Assembly: GCF_030815955.1 (NCBI RefSeq)
Contig: NZ_JAUSXK010000001.1
Location: 868,001 to 932,000 of the forward strand
DNA from: Microbacterium murale
GTDB lineage: Bacteria; Actinomycetota; Actinomycetes; Actinomycetales; Microbacteriaceae
Direction of reading: 5' to 3'
DNA: 64,000 nt
This document shows positions 43,676 to 52,016 of this stretch, one piece after another; within the stretch, counting starts at the first letter, position 1, and the number at the start of each line of letters is the position of its first letter. The notes under the pieces are model-generated. The model saw nothing but the letters and a program-made list of their open reading frames with translations, was not told the origin of the DNA and made no database searches. A program made the position numbers and the translations under genes.

Positions 43676-44449
43676 TCAGGTCCTGTACAGCACCGGCATC
43701 GACTCCAGCAGCCCCTGTGTGTACGGATGCTGCGGATCGCTCATCACCTGTTCACCCGTGCCCTCTTCGACCACGCGGCCGTTGTGCATCACGGCGACCC
43801 GGTGTGCGATGTGGTGCACGACCGCGAGGTTGTGCGTGATGAAGAGGTAGGTGACGCCCGTCTGCTCCTGCAGACGCACGAGCAGATTCAACACCTGGGC
43901 CTGCACCGAGACATCGAGCGCGGACGTGGGCTCATCCAGCACGATGAATTCCGGCTCAGCCGCCATCGCCCTGGCGATGGCGATGCGCTGCCGCTGTCCA
44001 CCGGAGAACTCATGCGGATAGCGGGTCACTGCATCCATGGGGATGCCGACCTGTTCCAGCGCCTCGTACACTCGCATCCGTCGCTCCGACGTCGCCATGC
44101 CCGCCGCGACGAGCGGTTCGGCGACCGAGCGGCCGATCGTGAAGCGCGGGTCGAGCGAGTCGTTGGGATCCTGGAAGACCATCTGGATCCGGCGGCGATG
44201 GCGGCGCAGCGCGCGCCCCCGCAATCCGGTGACGTCCTCGCCGTCGAACTCCAGGCTGCCCGCCGTGGGCCGGCGCATGAGCAGGATCGCGCGGGCGAGC
44301 GTGCTCTTACCCGATCCCGACTCACCCACCAGGCCCAGCGTCTCTCCTCTGCGCACGTCGAGGCTCACGTCGTCCAGCGCGGTCATGGCGTGCTCACCGT
44401 GACCGAAGCGCTGGGTGATGTTCTTCACCCGCAGGACGTCATCGCTCAC
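43676..44449 (-). CDS. Peptide-type ABC transporter ATP-binding protein (DppF-like)
   Basis: ATPase of 257 residues. Walker A GESGSGKSTLARAIL (about 38-52), Q-loop MVFQDPNDSLDPRFTIGRSVAEPL, signature FSGGQRQRIAIARAMAA, Walker B FIVLDEPTSALDVSVQAQVLN and switch His in FITHNLAVVHHIAHRVAVM are all intact. A short C-terminal tail (PYTQGLLESMPVLYRT) follows. It overlaps the DppD-like gene stop by 4 bases and belongs to the five-subunit importer 43676-48804. Confidence 0.93.
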   Translation of the reverse strand: MSDDVLRVKNITQRFGHGEHAMTALDDVSLDVRRGETLGLVGESGSGKSTLARAILLMRRPTAGSLEFDGEDVTGLRGRALRRHRRRIQMVFQDPNDSLDPRFTIGRSVAEPLVAAGMATSERRMRVYEALEQVGIPMDAVTRYPHEFSGGQRQRIAIARAMAAEPEFIVLDEPTSALDVSVQAQVLNLLVRLQEQTGVTYLFITHNLAVVHHIAHRVAVMHNGRVVEEGTGEQVMSDPQHPYTQGLLESMPVLYRT

Positions 44450-45315
44450 TGGACCTCCTCCAGAACGGCCGGAACCTGATCGAAGTCGTTGTCGGCCAGG
44501 ATGACCGCCAGCGAAGAGCGCACCGGCACCGAAGGGCGCGGGATGCTCTCCAGCAATGCCCTGGTGTACGGATGTTGCGGATCATCCAGTATCCGCTCCG
44601 TCGATCCGTACTCGACGATGCGTCCGCGATACATCACCGCGATGCGTTCGCAGAGCTGACCGATGACGCCGAGGTCGTGGCTGATGAACAGCACGCCCAT
44701 GCCGGTCTCGTCACGGAGGTTGCGGATGAGATCGAGTATCTGCGCCTGCACCGTGACATCCAGCGCCGTGGTCGGCTCGTCCGCGACGAGCAGGGTGGGA
44801 TCAGCCGCGACGGCGATAGCGATGACGACCCGCTGACGCTGCCCGCCGGAGAGCTGATGAGGGTAGTAGCTCATGCGGTGCTCGGCATCCGGCATCTGCA
44901 CGAGCTTGAGGATGTCGAGCGCTTTGGCGCGTGCCGTCTGCTTGTCGGCTACGCCGTGGATGAGCAGAACCTCGGCGATCTGCGCACCGATCCGCATGCA
45001 AGGGTTCAGCGCGGCCATCGGCTCCTGGAACACCATCGAGGCCCGCACCCCGCGCACCCGTCCCCAATCGCGTTCGGTGACGTCGTTCATCTCCGATCCT
45101 GCGACCGACATGGTGTCAGCGGTGACCGTCGCGGAGTCCGGCAGCAGACCCATCATCGCCAGGGCGACGCTGGATTTGCCGCTGCCGGACTCGCCGATGA
45201 CGCCGACGATCTCGCCCTTGCGCACACGCAGCGAGACGTCGGTCACCGAGGGCGGTGCGCCACCGTAGGCGATGGTCAGACCCTCCACCCGGAGAGCGTC
45301 GGTCTCGGTGCTCAT
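44446..45315 (-). CDS. Peptide-type ABC transporter ATP-binding protein (DppD-like)
   Basis: ATPase of 289 residues. Walker A GESGSGKSSVALAMMG, Q-loop MVFQEPMAALNPCMRIGAQIAEVL (Glu after Gln where Asp is common), signature LSGGQRQRVVIAIAVAA, Walker B LLVADEPTTALDVTVQAQILD and switch His in FISHDLGVIGQLCERIAVM. It pairs with the DppF-like ATPase downstream. Its ATG overlaps the binding-protein stop by 4 bases. The C-terminal tail with DNDFDQVPAVLEEVQ is a variable extension. Confidence 0.93.
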   Translation of the reverse strand: MSTETDALRVEGLTIAYGGAPPSVTDVSLRVRKGEIVGVIGESGSGKSSVALAMMGLLPDSATVTADTMSVAGSEMNDVTERDWGRVRGVRASMVFQEPMAALNPCMRIGAQIAEVLLIHGVADKQTARAKALDILKLVQMPDAEHRMSYYPHQLSGGQRQRVVIAIAVAADPTLLVADEPTTALDVTVQAQILDLIRNLRDETGMGVLFISHDLGVIGQLCERIAVMYRGRIVEYGSTERILDDPQHPYTRALLESIPRPSVPVRSSLAVILADNDFDQVPAVLEEVQ

Positions 45316-46889
45316 TGCACCAACCAGGCGGTGTCGAGCCCCGAGCGCGAATAGAACGCGTCGTTCTCGTAGCCCTGCAGCTTCCTGCTGTCCCAGACCT
45401 CGAAGTACACCGGGACCGCTGCCGGCACGATCTCGAGCACCTGCTCGGCGGCTTCCGTCGCGAGCTGGTCGACGAGGTCGGCGTACTCCTCGGGAGTGGC
45501 CGCGGCCTTCGCCTCGATCAGCAGCTGTCGCGCCTTCTCCGCATCCGGATTGCCATCCCAGTGGTTGTACACGCCTCCTGGGAGCAGCACGGGCTCGAGG
45601 TAGAACACCGCGGATGCACGGGGGCTGCCGGGAATCGCGACGAGATCGGTCCAGGTCTCCCCCGACGTGAAGATCGGTGCGATCTCCGACAGCGGGGTCG
45701 ACTCGAGGTTCAAGGTGATGCCTGCTTCTTCGAGCTGCTGCTGCATCATCTCGTAGACGGGGTGGTGCGCGGCGGCAACATCGCCCATGTAGCTCAGCGT
45801 GATCTCGGGGTTCGGCTGGCCGGCCTCCTTCAGCAGCTTCTTGGCCTCATCGACATCCCGCGTGTAGTACGGCAGATCCGCGGCATCGGGAGCGCCGGGG
45901 TCGCCCGCAGGCGGAACGAACGAGACCCCGGCGTTGCCGAGCATCGCCGTGTCGACGAGCGCCTGACGATCGAGGGCGAGCGCGAAGGCACGACGCACAT
46001 TGATGTCAGCGAGCGGACCGGCCTCCGGATTGATGTAGATCGCGAGGTTCTGCCGGAACGCGGCATCCCCCAGCGTGAATCCGGCCGACTCCGCCTGCTG
46101 CGCGAGGCTTCCGTCGATGAACGACGCGGCCTGCACGCTGCCCTGCTGTACGGCGGCGAGCAGCGTGTTCTCGTCGGGATAGAACTCGAAGACGATGGTG
46201 TCAAGATACGACTCCTCGCCCCAGTAGTCCTCGTTCTTCTCCATCGTGATGGACACGCCCTGCTTCCACTCCGTCACCTGATAGGCGCCGGTGCCTGAGC
46301 TGAGGGTCTGGCGCTCCTCCTCCGTGGCCCCGCCGTACGCCTCTTCACCGACGATGAGGAACGTCTGTCGAGCAGAGACCGCATCGAGGAAGGTGCCGTC
46401 CGGTTGGCTGAAGTGGAAAGTGACCTCGTGGTCGCCGGTCGCCTCCACGCTCTCCATGCTGCTGAGGTAGGTGGCGTTGCGGCTGCCGGCCTTGAGAGTC
46501 TCGAAGGAGTAGACCACGTCACCCGCGTCGAACGGGGTGCCGTCGGCGAACGTCACGTCGTCACGGAGCTGGAAGACCCAGGTCAGCTCGTCGACCTGCT
46601 CCCACTCCGTCGCGAGTGCCGGCTGGATGGTGCCGTCGTCGTCGCGGGTGAGGAGGGTGTCGTAGGCGATCGAGTCGATGACCTCGGCCGCGATGGCAGA
46701 GGCGACCATCGGGTCGATTCCGCCTGCTGACGGTTCAGCTGGCACACCCCACGTGAGGGTGCCTCCGGCGACGGGGTCGCCGGCCGGTTCTGCAGGGCCG
46801 GCAGCGTCGCCACCGCCGGAGGTGCAGCCGGTGAGTACCAGGACGGCCACGGCGGCGGCCGCCGCTCCCGTCAGGAATCTCTTGTTCAT
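45312..46889 (-). CDS. Peptide-type ABC transporter substrate-binding lipoprotein (paralogue A)
   Basis: Solute-binding protein family 5, 525 residues. The lipoprotein signal ends in LTGC (near residue 22). The mature part reads GGTLTWGVPAEPSAGGIDPMVASAIAAEVIDSIAYDTLL and later YNHWDGNPDAEKARQLLIEAK and LVQ at the C-terminus. It is unusual in lying between the permease and ATPase genes, coupled to both by 4-base overlaps. It is clearly paralogous to the binding protein at 50257-51846: they share the MQQQLEEAGITL and SGETWTDLVA-type blocks and end in equivalent positions. The ligand may be an N-methylated or modified amino acid given the oxidase upstream, which is inference. Confidence 0.92.
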   Translation of the reverse strand: MNKRFLTGAAAAAVAVLVLTGCTSGGGDAAGPAEPAGDPVAGGTLTWGVPAEPSAGGIDPMVASAIAAEVIDSIAYDTLLTRDDDGTIQPALATEWEQVDELTWVFQLRDDVTFADGTPFDAGDVVYSFETLKAGSRNATYLSSMESVEATGDHEVTFHFSQPDGTFLDAVSARQTFLIVGEEAYGGATEEERQTLSSGTGAYQVTEWKQGVSITMEKNEDYWGEESYLDTIVFEFYPDENTLLAAVQQGSVQAASFIDGSLAQQAESAGFTLGDAAFRQNLAIYINPEAGPLADINVRRAFALALDRQALVDTAMLGNAGVSFVPPAGDPGAPDAADLPYYTRDVDEAKKLLKEAGQPNPEITLSYMGDVAAAHHPVYEMMQQQLEEAGITLNLESTPLSEIAPIFTSGETWTDLVAIPGSPRASAVFYLEPVLLPGGVYNHWDGNPDAEKARQLLIEAKAAATPEEYADLVDQLATEAAEQVLEIVPAAVPVYFEVWDSRKLQGYENDAFYSRSGLDTAWLVQ

Positions 46890-47857
46890 TGCTGACTCTC
46901 TTCTGTGTCGGTGTTTCGGGTTGGTGCTGTCTCATCGGTGCGGACAGACGTCTTGCGCGGTGCGCGGCGCTTCTTCACGCCGGTGAGGGAGAACGCCGGC
47001 TCGCGACGCGGGGCGAGCCAGTCCTGCAGTCCGTCGGCGAGCAGATTCCAGGCGGCGGAGAGCAGGATGATGACCAGCGACGGCAGGATGATCAGCAGCG
47101 GCTGCAACTGCATGAACCGGGTGAACTCGCTGATCATGCGGCCGGCCGACGGCTCTGGCGCCTGAACGCCCTGGCCGAGGTAGCTCAGCGCCGCCTCGAT
47201 GAGCACGATCTGCGAGGCGACGGAGGCGAACTGCACGAACAGCGGGGTGAGCACGTTCGGCAGCAGGTGCTCCACGATGACGCGAGAGCCGCGGACACCG
47301 CTCAGCCTTGCGGCCAGCACGAAGTCGCGCTCGCGCATCGCGATGACCGGCGCCCTCATCACCCGGGCGAAGCCCGGCGCGAACACGAGACCGAGCGCGA
47401 AGATCAGGGGGATCGGACCGTTGCCGATGACGACGCCGACCACGAGGGCCACGAGGATCGCCGGCAATGCGAGCATGGCGTCCACGATGCGCATGATGAC
47501 GGCATCCACCCATCCACCGACGTAGCCGGCGATGAGGCCGAAGGTCGTGCCTACCACCGCGCCGAGGAGCGCACCGGCGCCGGAGATGAACAGGCTCGTT
47601 CGCGCGGCGAGTGCGAGACGCGTGAAGGTGTCCCTGGCGAGATTGTCGGTGCCGAGGAGGTTCGATCCGCTCGGTCCCGACAGCGGTGTTCCTGCTGCGA
47701 CGAACGGATCGTGCGGCGGCCAGAAGCTCATCCACCCTGCGAGGACGAGGATCATCATGAGGATGCCGGCACCGCTCCAGAACGAGGGGCCGAGCTTGAC
47801 CCGGCGACGGCGGGTGCCTGCGGCTTTGACCATGGCGAGTTCACGGGTGACAGTCAT
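46886..47857 (-). CDS. Peptide-type ABC transporter permease (DppC-like)
   Basis: Inner-membrane permease of 323 residues. It has an N-terminal membrane segment (WSGAGILMMILVLAGWMSFW), the SGSNLLGTDNLARDTFTRLALAARTSLFISGAGALLG motif, and the cytoplasmic loop RDFVLAARLSGVRGSRVIVEHLLPNVLTPLF. A C-terminal cytoplasmic tail of about 40 residues (RREPAFSLTGVKKRRAPRKTS through TEESQQ) is longer than usual and highly charged. The ATG at 47857 overlaps the DppB stop as ATGA; the long open frame upstream is antisense-like within that gene. Confidence 0.92.
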   Translation of the reverse strand: MTVTRELAMVKAAGTRRRRVKLGPSFWSGAGILMMILVLAGWMSFWPPHDPFVAAGTPLSGPSGSNLLGTDNLARDTFTRLALAARTSLFISGAGALLGAVVGTTFGLIAGYVGGWVDAVIMRIVDAMLALPAILVALVVGVVIGNGPIPLIFALGLVFAPGFARVMRAPVIAMRERDFVLAARLSGVRGSRVIVEHLLPNVLTPLFVQFASVASQIVLIEAALSYLGQGVQAPEPSAGRMISEFTRFMQLQPLLIILPSLVIILLSAAWNLLADGLQDWLAPRREPAFSLTGVKKRRAPRKTSVRTDETAPTRNTDTEESQQ

Positions 47858-48804
47858 CGTGCGTGCACCCTCACTCGTGGGTCGATCAGCGGATAGATCA
47901 GATCGACGATGAAGTTGATGAGCACGTAGACGGCTCCGATCAGGAGGACAGTGGCCTGGATTATGGGGTAATCGGATGAGCGGATGCCGGTGAGCAGCAG
48001 CGAGCCGACACCGGGGATCGCGAACACCGCCTCGATCACGACCGTGCCGCCGACGAGTGCCGCGAGCTCGATGCCGACCACTGTCGTCACCGGGATCAGC
48101 GCGTTGCGCAGGGCATGACGGCCGACCAGCCGACCAGGGGAGGCGCCCTTCGCGCGAGCAGTACGCACGAAGTCCTGACCCAGAGTGTCCAGCAGCGTCC
48201 CTCGCGTGTACCGGGCGATGATCGCGGCGAGCACGAGCCCGATGAGCAGCGCCGGCAGGATCAGCACACCGATCGCGCGAAGCGGATCGTTCGCCGCACC
48301 TGAGAACCCGACCAGTGGGAGCTTCAGCGTCAACGAGTTGACGAGGATCAGGACGGTGCCAAGGACGAAGGGGGGCGTGGCCAGGAGGACGAATGAGGTG
48401 CCGCGGACGATGTTGTCGCTCGGCCTCCGCCACCGGGTCGCGGCGAGGATTCCAGCGGGGATGCCCATGATCACCCCGAACACTGTCGCCATGACGGCGA
48501 GCATGAGGCTGATGGGCAACCGTGCGGCGAGCAGGCTCGACACGGATCCGGGGACGGTGATGGCGGCGCCGAAGTCACCGCGCAGCACACCGAACAGCCA
48601 GACGAAGTACTGCGTGATCCACGGGCGGTCAAGGCCCAGCTTGGTGCGGAGCGCATCCAGAGCAGCCGGATCGGGATTCGCCGGATCCGCGAACGCCGCC
48701 AGCGGATCGCCGGGAATGATGCGCACCATCGAGAAGACGAGCACCGAGAGCACGAACAGCACGAACAGCGAAGAGAGGATTCGCGTGAGGATATAGCGCG
48801 CCAT
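47854..48804 (-). CDS. Peptide-type ABC transporter permease (DppB-like)
   Basis: Inner-membrane permease of 316 residues: MARYILTRILSSLFVLFVLSVLVFSMVRIIPGDPL, a DPANPDPAALDALRTKLGLDRPWITQYFVWLFGVLRGDFG segment, the loop DFVRTARAKGASPGRLVGRHALRNALIPVT, and GGTVVIEAVFAIPGVGSLLLTGIRSSDYPIIQ, ending DLIYPLIDPRVRVHAR. Intact and of normal length. It lies 119 bases after the oxidase gene, the only sizeable gap in this operon, so an internal promoter or processing site is possible there. Confidence 0.93.
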   Translation of the reverse strand: MARYILTRILSSLFVLFVLSVLVFSMVRIIPGDPLAAFADPANPDPAALDALRTKLGLDRPWITQYFVWLFGVLRGDFGAAITVPGSVSSLLAARLPISLMLAVMATVFGVIMGIPAGILAATRWRRPSDNIVRGTSFVLLATPPFVLGTVLILVNSLTLKLPLVGFSGAANDPLRAIGVLILPALLIGLVLAAIIARYTRGTLLDTLGQDFVRTARAKGASPGRLVGRHALRNALIPVTTVVGIELAALVGGTVVIEAVFAIPGVGSLLLTGIRSSDYPIIQATVLLIGAVYVLINFIVDLIYPLIDPRVRVHAR

Positions 48805-48825
48805 TCAGCAGCTCTTCTCTGTCTC

Positions 48826-48845
48826 CGGTGACATAGCCGTCACCG
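48826..48845. promoter_or_regulatory. Inverted repeat upstream of DppB-like gene
   Basis: CGGTGAC and GTCACCG form a perfect 7-base inverted repeat with a 6-base spacer, 22 bases before the DppB-like start codon. It could be an operator or an mRNA hairpin separating the oxidase from the transporter genes. No other feature is clear in 48805-48923. Confidence 0.4.
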
Positions 48846-48923
48846 TACTGCCGCAACCAGGGGAGGATAACGGTGCTTCAGCCCACGGAGCCGAGCCCTT
48901 CATGGGCGAAACCTCCATCGGCG

Positions 48924-50048
48924 TCAACGCGCCGTCGCCGGGGCGGCGAACATCGAGATGTCGTCGGTGGACTCTCCGTCGAGAGCGAGCTCGGCGAGGA
49001 TTCTTCCGATGGCCGGGGTGAATTTGAACCCGTGCCCCGCGGCGAGCGCGACGATGACGTCTGGATGATCCTGCAGAGGACTCAGGATGAAACGCCTGTC
49101 GGGTGTCAGCGCGTACTGGCAGGTGACGGTGCGCATCTCCCCTCCGGCATCCGGAATCAGGCCGTGCACGAAATCAGCGAGCTGCGCGGTGAGTTCGGGA
49201 GACGGCACGTACGTGCGCTCTTGCGGCGTCATCCGGTTGAACGAGACATCGCGTGCCGCCTTGATCGTCGGCTCGCCATAGGTCGGGAACCCGTAGTAGC
49301 ATTCCTCGTCCTCCCAGATCCAGACGGGGAATCGGTCACCGCCATGCTCCTCGGGCCGCGACGATTGGAAGTAGGTGACCTGCTCCTGCATGACATCCAG
49401 CGGGATGGCCGCGCCGAGCGGCTCGAGGAGCGCATTGGTCCAGGCATCCGCCGCGACGACGACCTTGCCCGCGCGGAAGTCGCCGTTCGCCGTGCGCACG
49501 ATCACGCCACCGCCGTCCGGGACGAGTCCTTCGACGCGCGTACGGTCCCGGATGTCGGCACCGTGCACACGAGCGCGCATCTGCAGGGTGGCGACGGTGC
49601 GAGCGGCGTGCGCGATTCCGGTGTCGGCGGTGTAGACCGTCTCCACGCCTTCCGGCACCCGGAACTGCGGCCAGCGCGCCTGAACCTCGGCAGGACTGAG
49701 CAGTTCGTGCGGCACTTCGCATTCCTCGAGTGCCGCCGTGAAATCGGATGCCGAGTACGGGCCGGCGGTCGGGAGGAAGATCACTCCGCCGGTGATGGTC
49801 AGCAGCCGCTCACCGGACTCCGCTTCCAGGTCGGCCCAGTCACGGTAGGCGGACTGCGCGAGTCGCACGTACTGCGGTGCACCGTACGAGGTCCGGACGA
49901 TCCGCGAGGTGTCGTGCGATGCGCCACGGACGTGTCCGAGGTCGTACTGCTCGAAGGCGACGACCTTCGCCCCGCGACGGGCGAGCTGATACGCGGCGGC
50001 GCTGCCGAGCGCGCCCATCCCGACGACGGCGACCTCGAATGATTCCAT
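48924..50048 (-). CDS. Sarcosine oxidase/N-methyl-L-tryptophan oxidase-like flavoenzyme
   Basis: FAD-dependent amine oxidase of 374 residues, the size of monomeric sarcosine oxidase. The dinucleotide-binding motif GMGALGSAAAYQLARRG lies at 10-26 followed by the acidic FEQ. GASHDTSRIVRTSYG (42-56) is the flavin-contact segment. Cys310 in TVTCQYALTPDRRFIL matches the covalent FAD Cys, and the C-terminal ALAAGHGFKFTPAIGRILAEL is the family signature. It would oxidise an N-methyl or secondary amino acid with oxygen, giving peroxide and aldehyde. It stands between the two paralogous binding-protein genes, suggesting that imported N-methylated amino acids or derived peptides are its substrates. Confidence 0.9.
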   Translation of the reverse strand: MESFEVAVVGMGALGSAAAYQLARRGAKVVAFEQYDLGHVRGASHDTSRIVRTSYGAPQYVRLAQSAYRDWADLEAESGERLLTITGGVIFLPTAGPYSASDFTAALEECEVPHELLSPAEVQARWPQFRVPEGVETVYTADTGIAHAARTVATLQMRARVHGADIRDRTRVEGLVPDGGGVIVRTANGDFRAGKVVVAADAWTNALLEPLGAAIPLDVMQEQVTYFQSSRPEEHGGDRFPVWIWEDEECYYGFPTYGEPTIKAARDVSFNRMTPQERTYVPSPELTAQLADFVHGLIPDAGGEMRTVTCQYALTPDRRFILSPLQDHPDVIVALAAGHGFKFTPAIGRILAELALDGESTDDISMFAAPATAR

Positions 50049-50256
50049 GACGCTTCATTGCTCCTTCTGCTGTTCGATTCACGCCAGTGTGTGGGAGCGC
50101 ACGGCCGCTCGTATATGGATCGAAGACCCATGTTGAGTCGGTCTCGATAGGGAGGACGCACGGTGGGAGCGCGAAGATGACGCACATGGATCCGCCCCGT
50201 TTCGACGAGGTTTCCGATCGCCCTCTTCCAGCGAGCCGACCTCCCTCAGCCGTCCC

Positions 50257-51846
50257 TCAGTGGATGACCCAGGCGTCCTTCAGGTTGTAGCGCGATCCGT
50301 ACGGGTCGGTCGTGTACCCCTGGAACGTGTCGGGGTTCCAGATCTCGAACTTCTGCGGAACGGCCATCGGGATGAGGATGAGCATCTGGTCGGCGACCTC
50401 GGTCGTCAGTTGCTCGATCAGATCGGCCTTCTCCTCGGCGTCGGAAGTGGCCTTCGCCTCGGCGAGCAGAGCCTTCGCGGCGTCGGCATCCGCGTTGCCG
50501 TCCCAGTGGTTCATCGCACCTGCGTCTGAGAGGAACGGGTCGAAGTAGAACGTCGGGTCGGCGCGGTAGCTCCACGGCAGCGAGACGAGATCGGTGAAGG
50601 TCTCGCCCGCCGTGAAGATCGGTGAGAGCTCAGAGGCGGGCGTGGCCTTCAGGTCGAGCGTGATGCCGGCCTCCGCGAGCTGCTGCTGCATCTGCTCGTA
50701 GATCGGATGCTGCGACTGCACGGCATCCGAGAAGTACGACAGCACGATCGTGGGGTTCGGCTGGCCGGCCTCGTCGAGCAGCTCCTTCGCCGCATCCACA
50801 TCCCTGGTGTGGTTCGGCGTGTCCTCATCTACGCCTGGAGTCGCAGGGTCACCGGCCGGGACGACGAGCGACACCTCGCCGTGGCCGAGCATGGCGACAT
50901 CCACGAGGGCCTGCCGGTCGAGCGCGAGCGATACGGCCTGGCGGACGCGCACGTCCGAGAGCGGTCCCGATTCCGGGTTGATGAAGATCGGCAGCGTCTG
51001 CGTGAAGGCGGGATCGCCCAGCGTGAAGCCGGCGCTCACGGCCTGGTCGGCGATGCTGCCGTCACCGAACCATGCGGCATCCGCAGTGCCCTGCTGCAAC
51101 GCCGCCAGACGGGTCGCCTCGTCGGCGATGATCGGCATCTCGATCGCGTCGAGATACGGCTTGCCCTCTTCCCAGTAGTGGTCGTTCTTGGACAGCGTCA
51201 TCGAGACGCCGTCCTCCCACGCGGTCAGCTGGAACGGGCCGGTGCCGAACGTCCGGGTCTGGCGCTCCTCCTCGGTGGCGCCGCCGTAGCCCTCGCGTCC
51301 GACGATCATGAACGTCTCGCGGTGCGCCACAGCGTTGAGGAAGGTGCCGTTCGGCTGACTGAAGGCGAAGGTCACGGTGTGCTCATCGTTCGCGGTCACC
51401 GACGACAGGCCGAGCAGGTAGGTCTTCTTGCTGGTCGTCGCCGCCTGGTACGTCTCGAAGGAGTAGACGACGTCATCGGCGGTGAACTCCGATCCGTCGG
51501 CGAACTTCACATCATCCCTGAGCGTGAACACGTACGTCAGCTCATCCGGCTGGTCGTACTCGAGCGCGAGTCCGGGTCGGATCTCACCTGATGCGTCGCG
51601 CGTCAGGAGCGTCTCGTAGGCCTGGTCCATGATGGTCTGGGCCGCGAGAGCTGTGGCGACCATCGGATCGACACCACCGCCGAGCGGCTGGATGTCGATC
51701 GCATATGTCGCCGTGCCGCCGGCGATGGGCTCGCCGCCCTCGCCGGGTCCGTCCTCGGCGGTGCCGGAGGAACTGCCACAGGCCGCCAGCACGAGGGTCA
51801 GGGCGGCGACGATGCCGAGCATGGGCAGGCGCAGGTGACGTTTCAT
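50257..51846 (-). CDS. Peptide-type ABC transporter substrate-binding lipoprotein (paralogue B)
   Basis: Solute-binding protein family 5, 529 residues, with a lipoprotein signal ending LAAC (near residue 22) and a Gly/Ser/Glu-rich linker. The mature part reads GGTATYAIDIQPLGGGVDPMVATALAAQTIMDQAYETLLTRD and ends SRYNLKDAWVIH. It is a paralogue of the protein at 45312-46889, with shared blocks such as MQQQLAEAGITL, FTAGETFTDLVSL and MNHWDGNADAD. No permease follows it directly; the next gene is the oxidase after 208 bases. It probably delivers a second ligand to the same importer. A palindrome upstream (51922-51933) may be its operator. Confidence 0.92.
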   Translation of the reverse strand: MKRHLRLPMLGIVAALTLVLAACGSSSGTAEDGPGEGGEPIAGGTATYAIDIQPLGGGVDPMVATALAAQTIMDQAYETLLTRDASGEIRPGLALEYDQPDELTYVFTLRDDVKFADGSEFTADDVVYSFETYQAATTSKKTYLLGLSSVTANDEHTVTFAFSQPNGTFLNAVAHRETFMIVGREGYGGATEEERQTRTFGTGPFQLTAWEDGVSMTLSKNDHYWEEGKPYLDAIEMPIIADEATRLAALQQGTADAAWFGDGSIADQAVSAGFTLGDPAFTQTLPIFINPESGPLSDVRVRQAVSLALDRQALVDVAMLGHGEVSLVVPAGDPATPGVDEDTPNHTRDVDAAKELLDEAGQPNPTIVLSYFSDAVQSQHPIYEQMQQQLAEAGITLDLKATPASELSPIFTAGETFTDLVSLPWSYRADPTFYFDPFLSDAGAMNHWDGNADADAAKALLAEAKATSDAEEKADLIEQLTTEVADQMLILIPMAVPQKFEIWNPDTFQGYTTDPYGSRYNLKDAWVIH

Positions 51847-51921
51847 CGCGATCTCCTTGGCGGGGCGGCGACTCTGCCTGGCCCCTGGTTCTCTGCGAGG
51901 TTAGCCGCGAGGAATCGACTG

Positions 51922-51933
51922 CAGACATGTCTG
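51922..51933. promoter_or_regulatory. Palindrome upstream of binding-protein paralogue B
   Basis: CAGACATGTCTG is a perfect 12-base palindrome, 76-87 bases before the binding-protein start codon. It is nested inside an outer pair, CGACTG at 51916-51921 and CAGTCG at 51942-51947. Its half-site CAGACATGT resembles the arms of the inverted repeat at 57483-57510 before the MHS transporter gene. The GAF-PucR gene between the two operons is the natural candidate binder; this is inference. Confidence 0.5.
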
Positions 51934-51986
51934 GCCGACCACAGTCGCCATCGCTTCAATGTCCGCGATCACATACTCTGCGATGC

Positions 51987-52015
51987 CTGCGGGACGCCGT
52001 ATCGGCATCCCGCAG
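51987..52015. terminator. Hairpin directly after GAF-PucR gene B
   Basis: Twelve bases at 51987-51998 (CTGCGGGACGCC) pair with 52004-52015 (GGCATCCCGCAG), with one mismatch and a 5-base loop. It begins one base after the end of the GAF-PucR gene. There is no T-tract, as is common for actinobacterial terminators. The stem strength and place support a transcription end for the minus-strand unit. Confidence 0.55.
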
Positions 52016-52016
52016 T

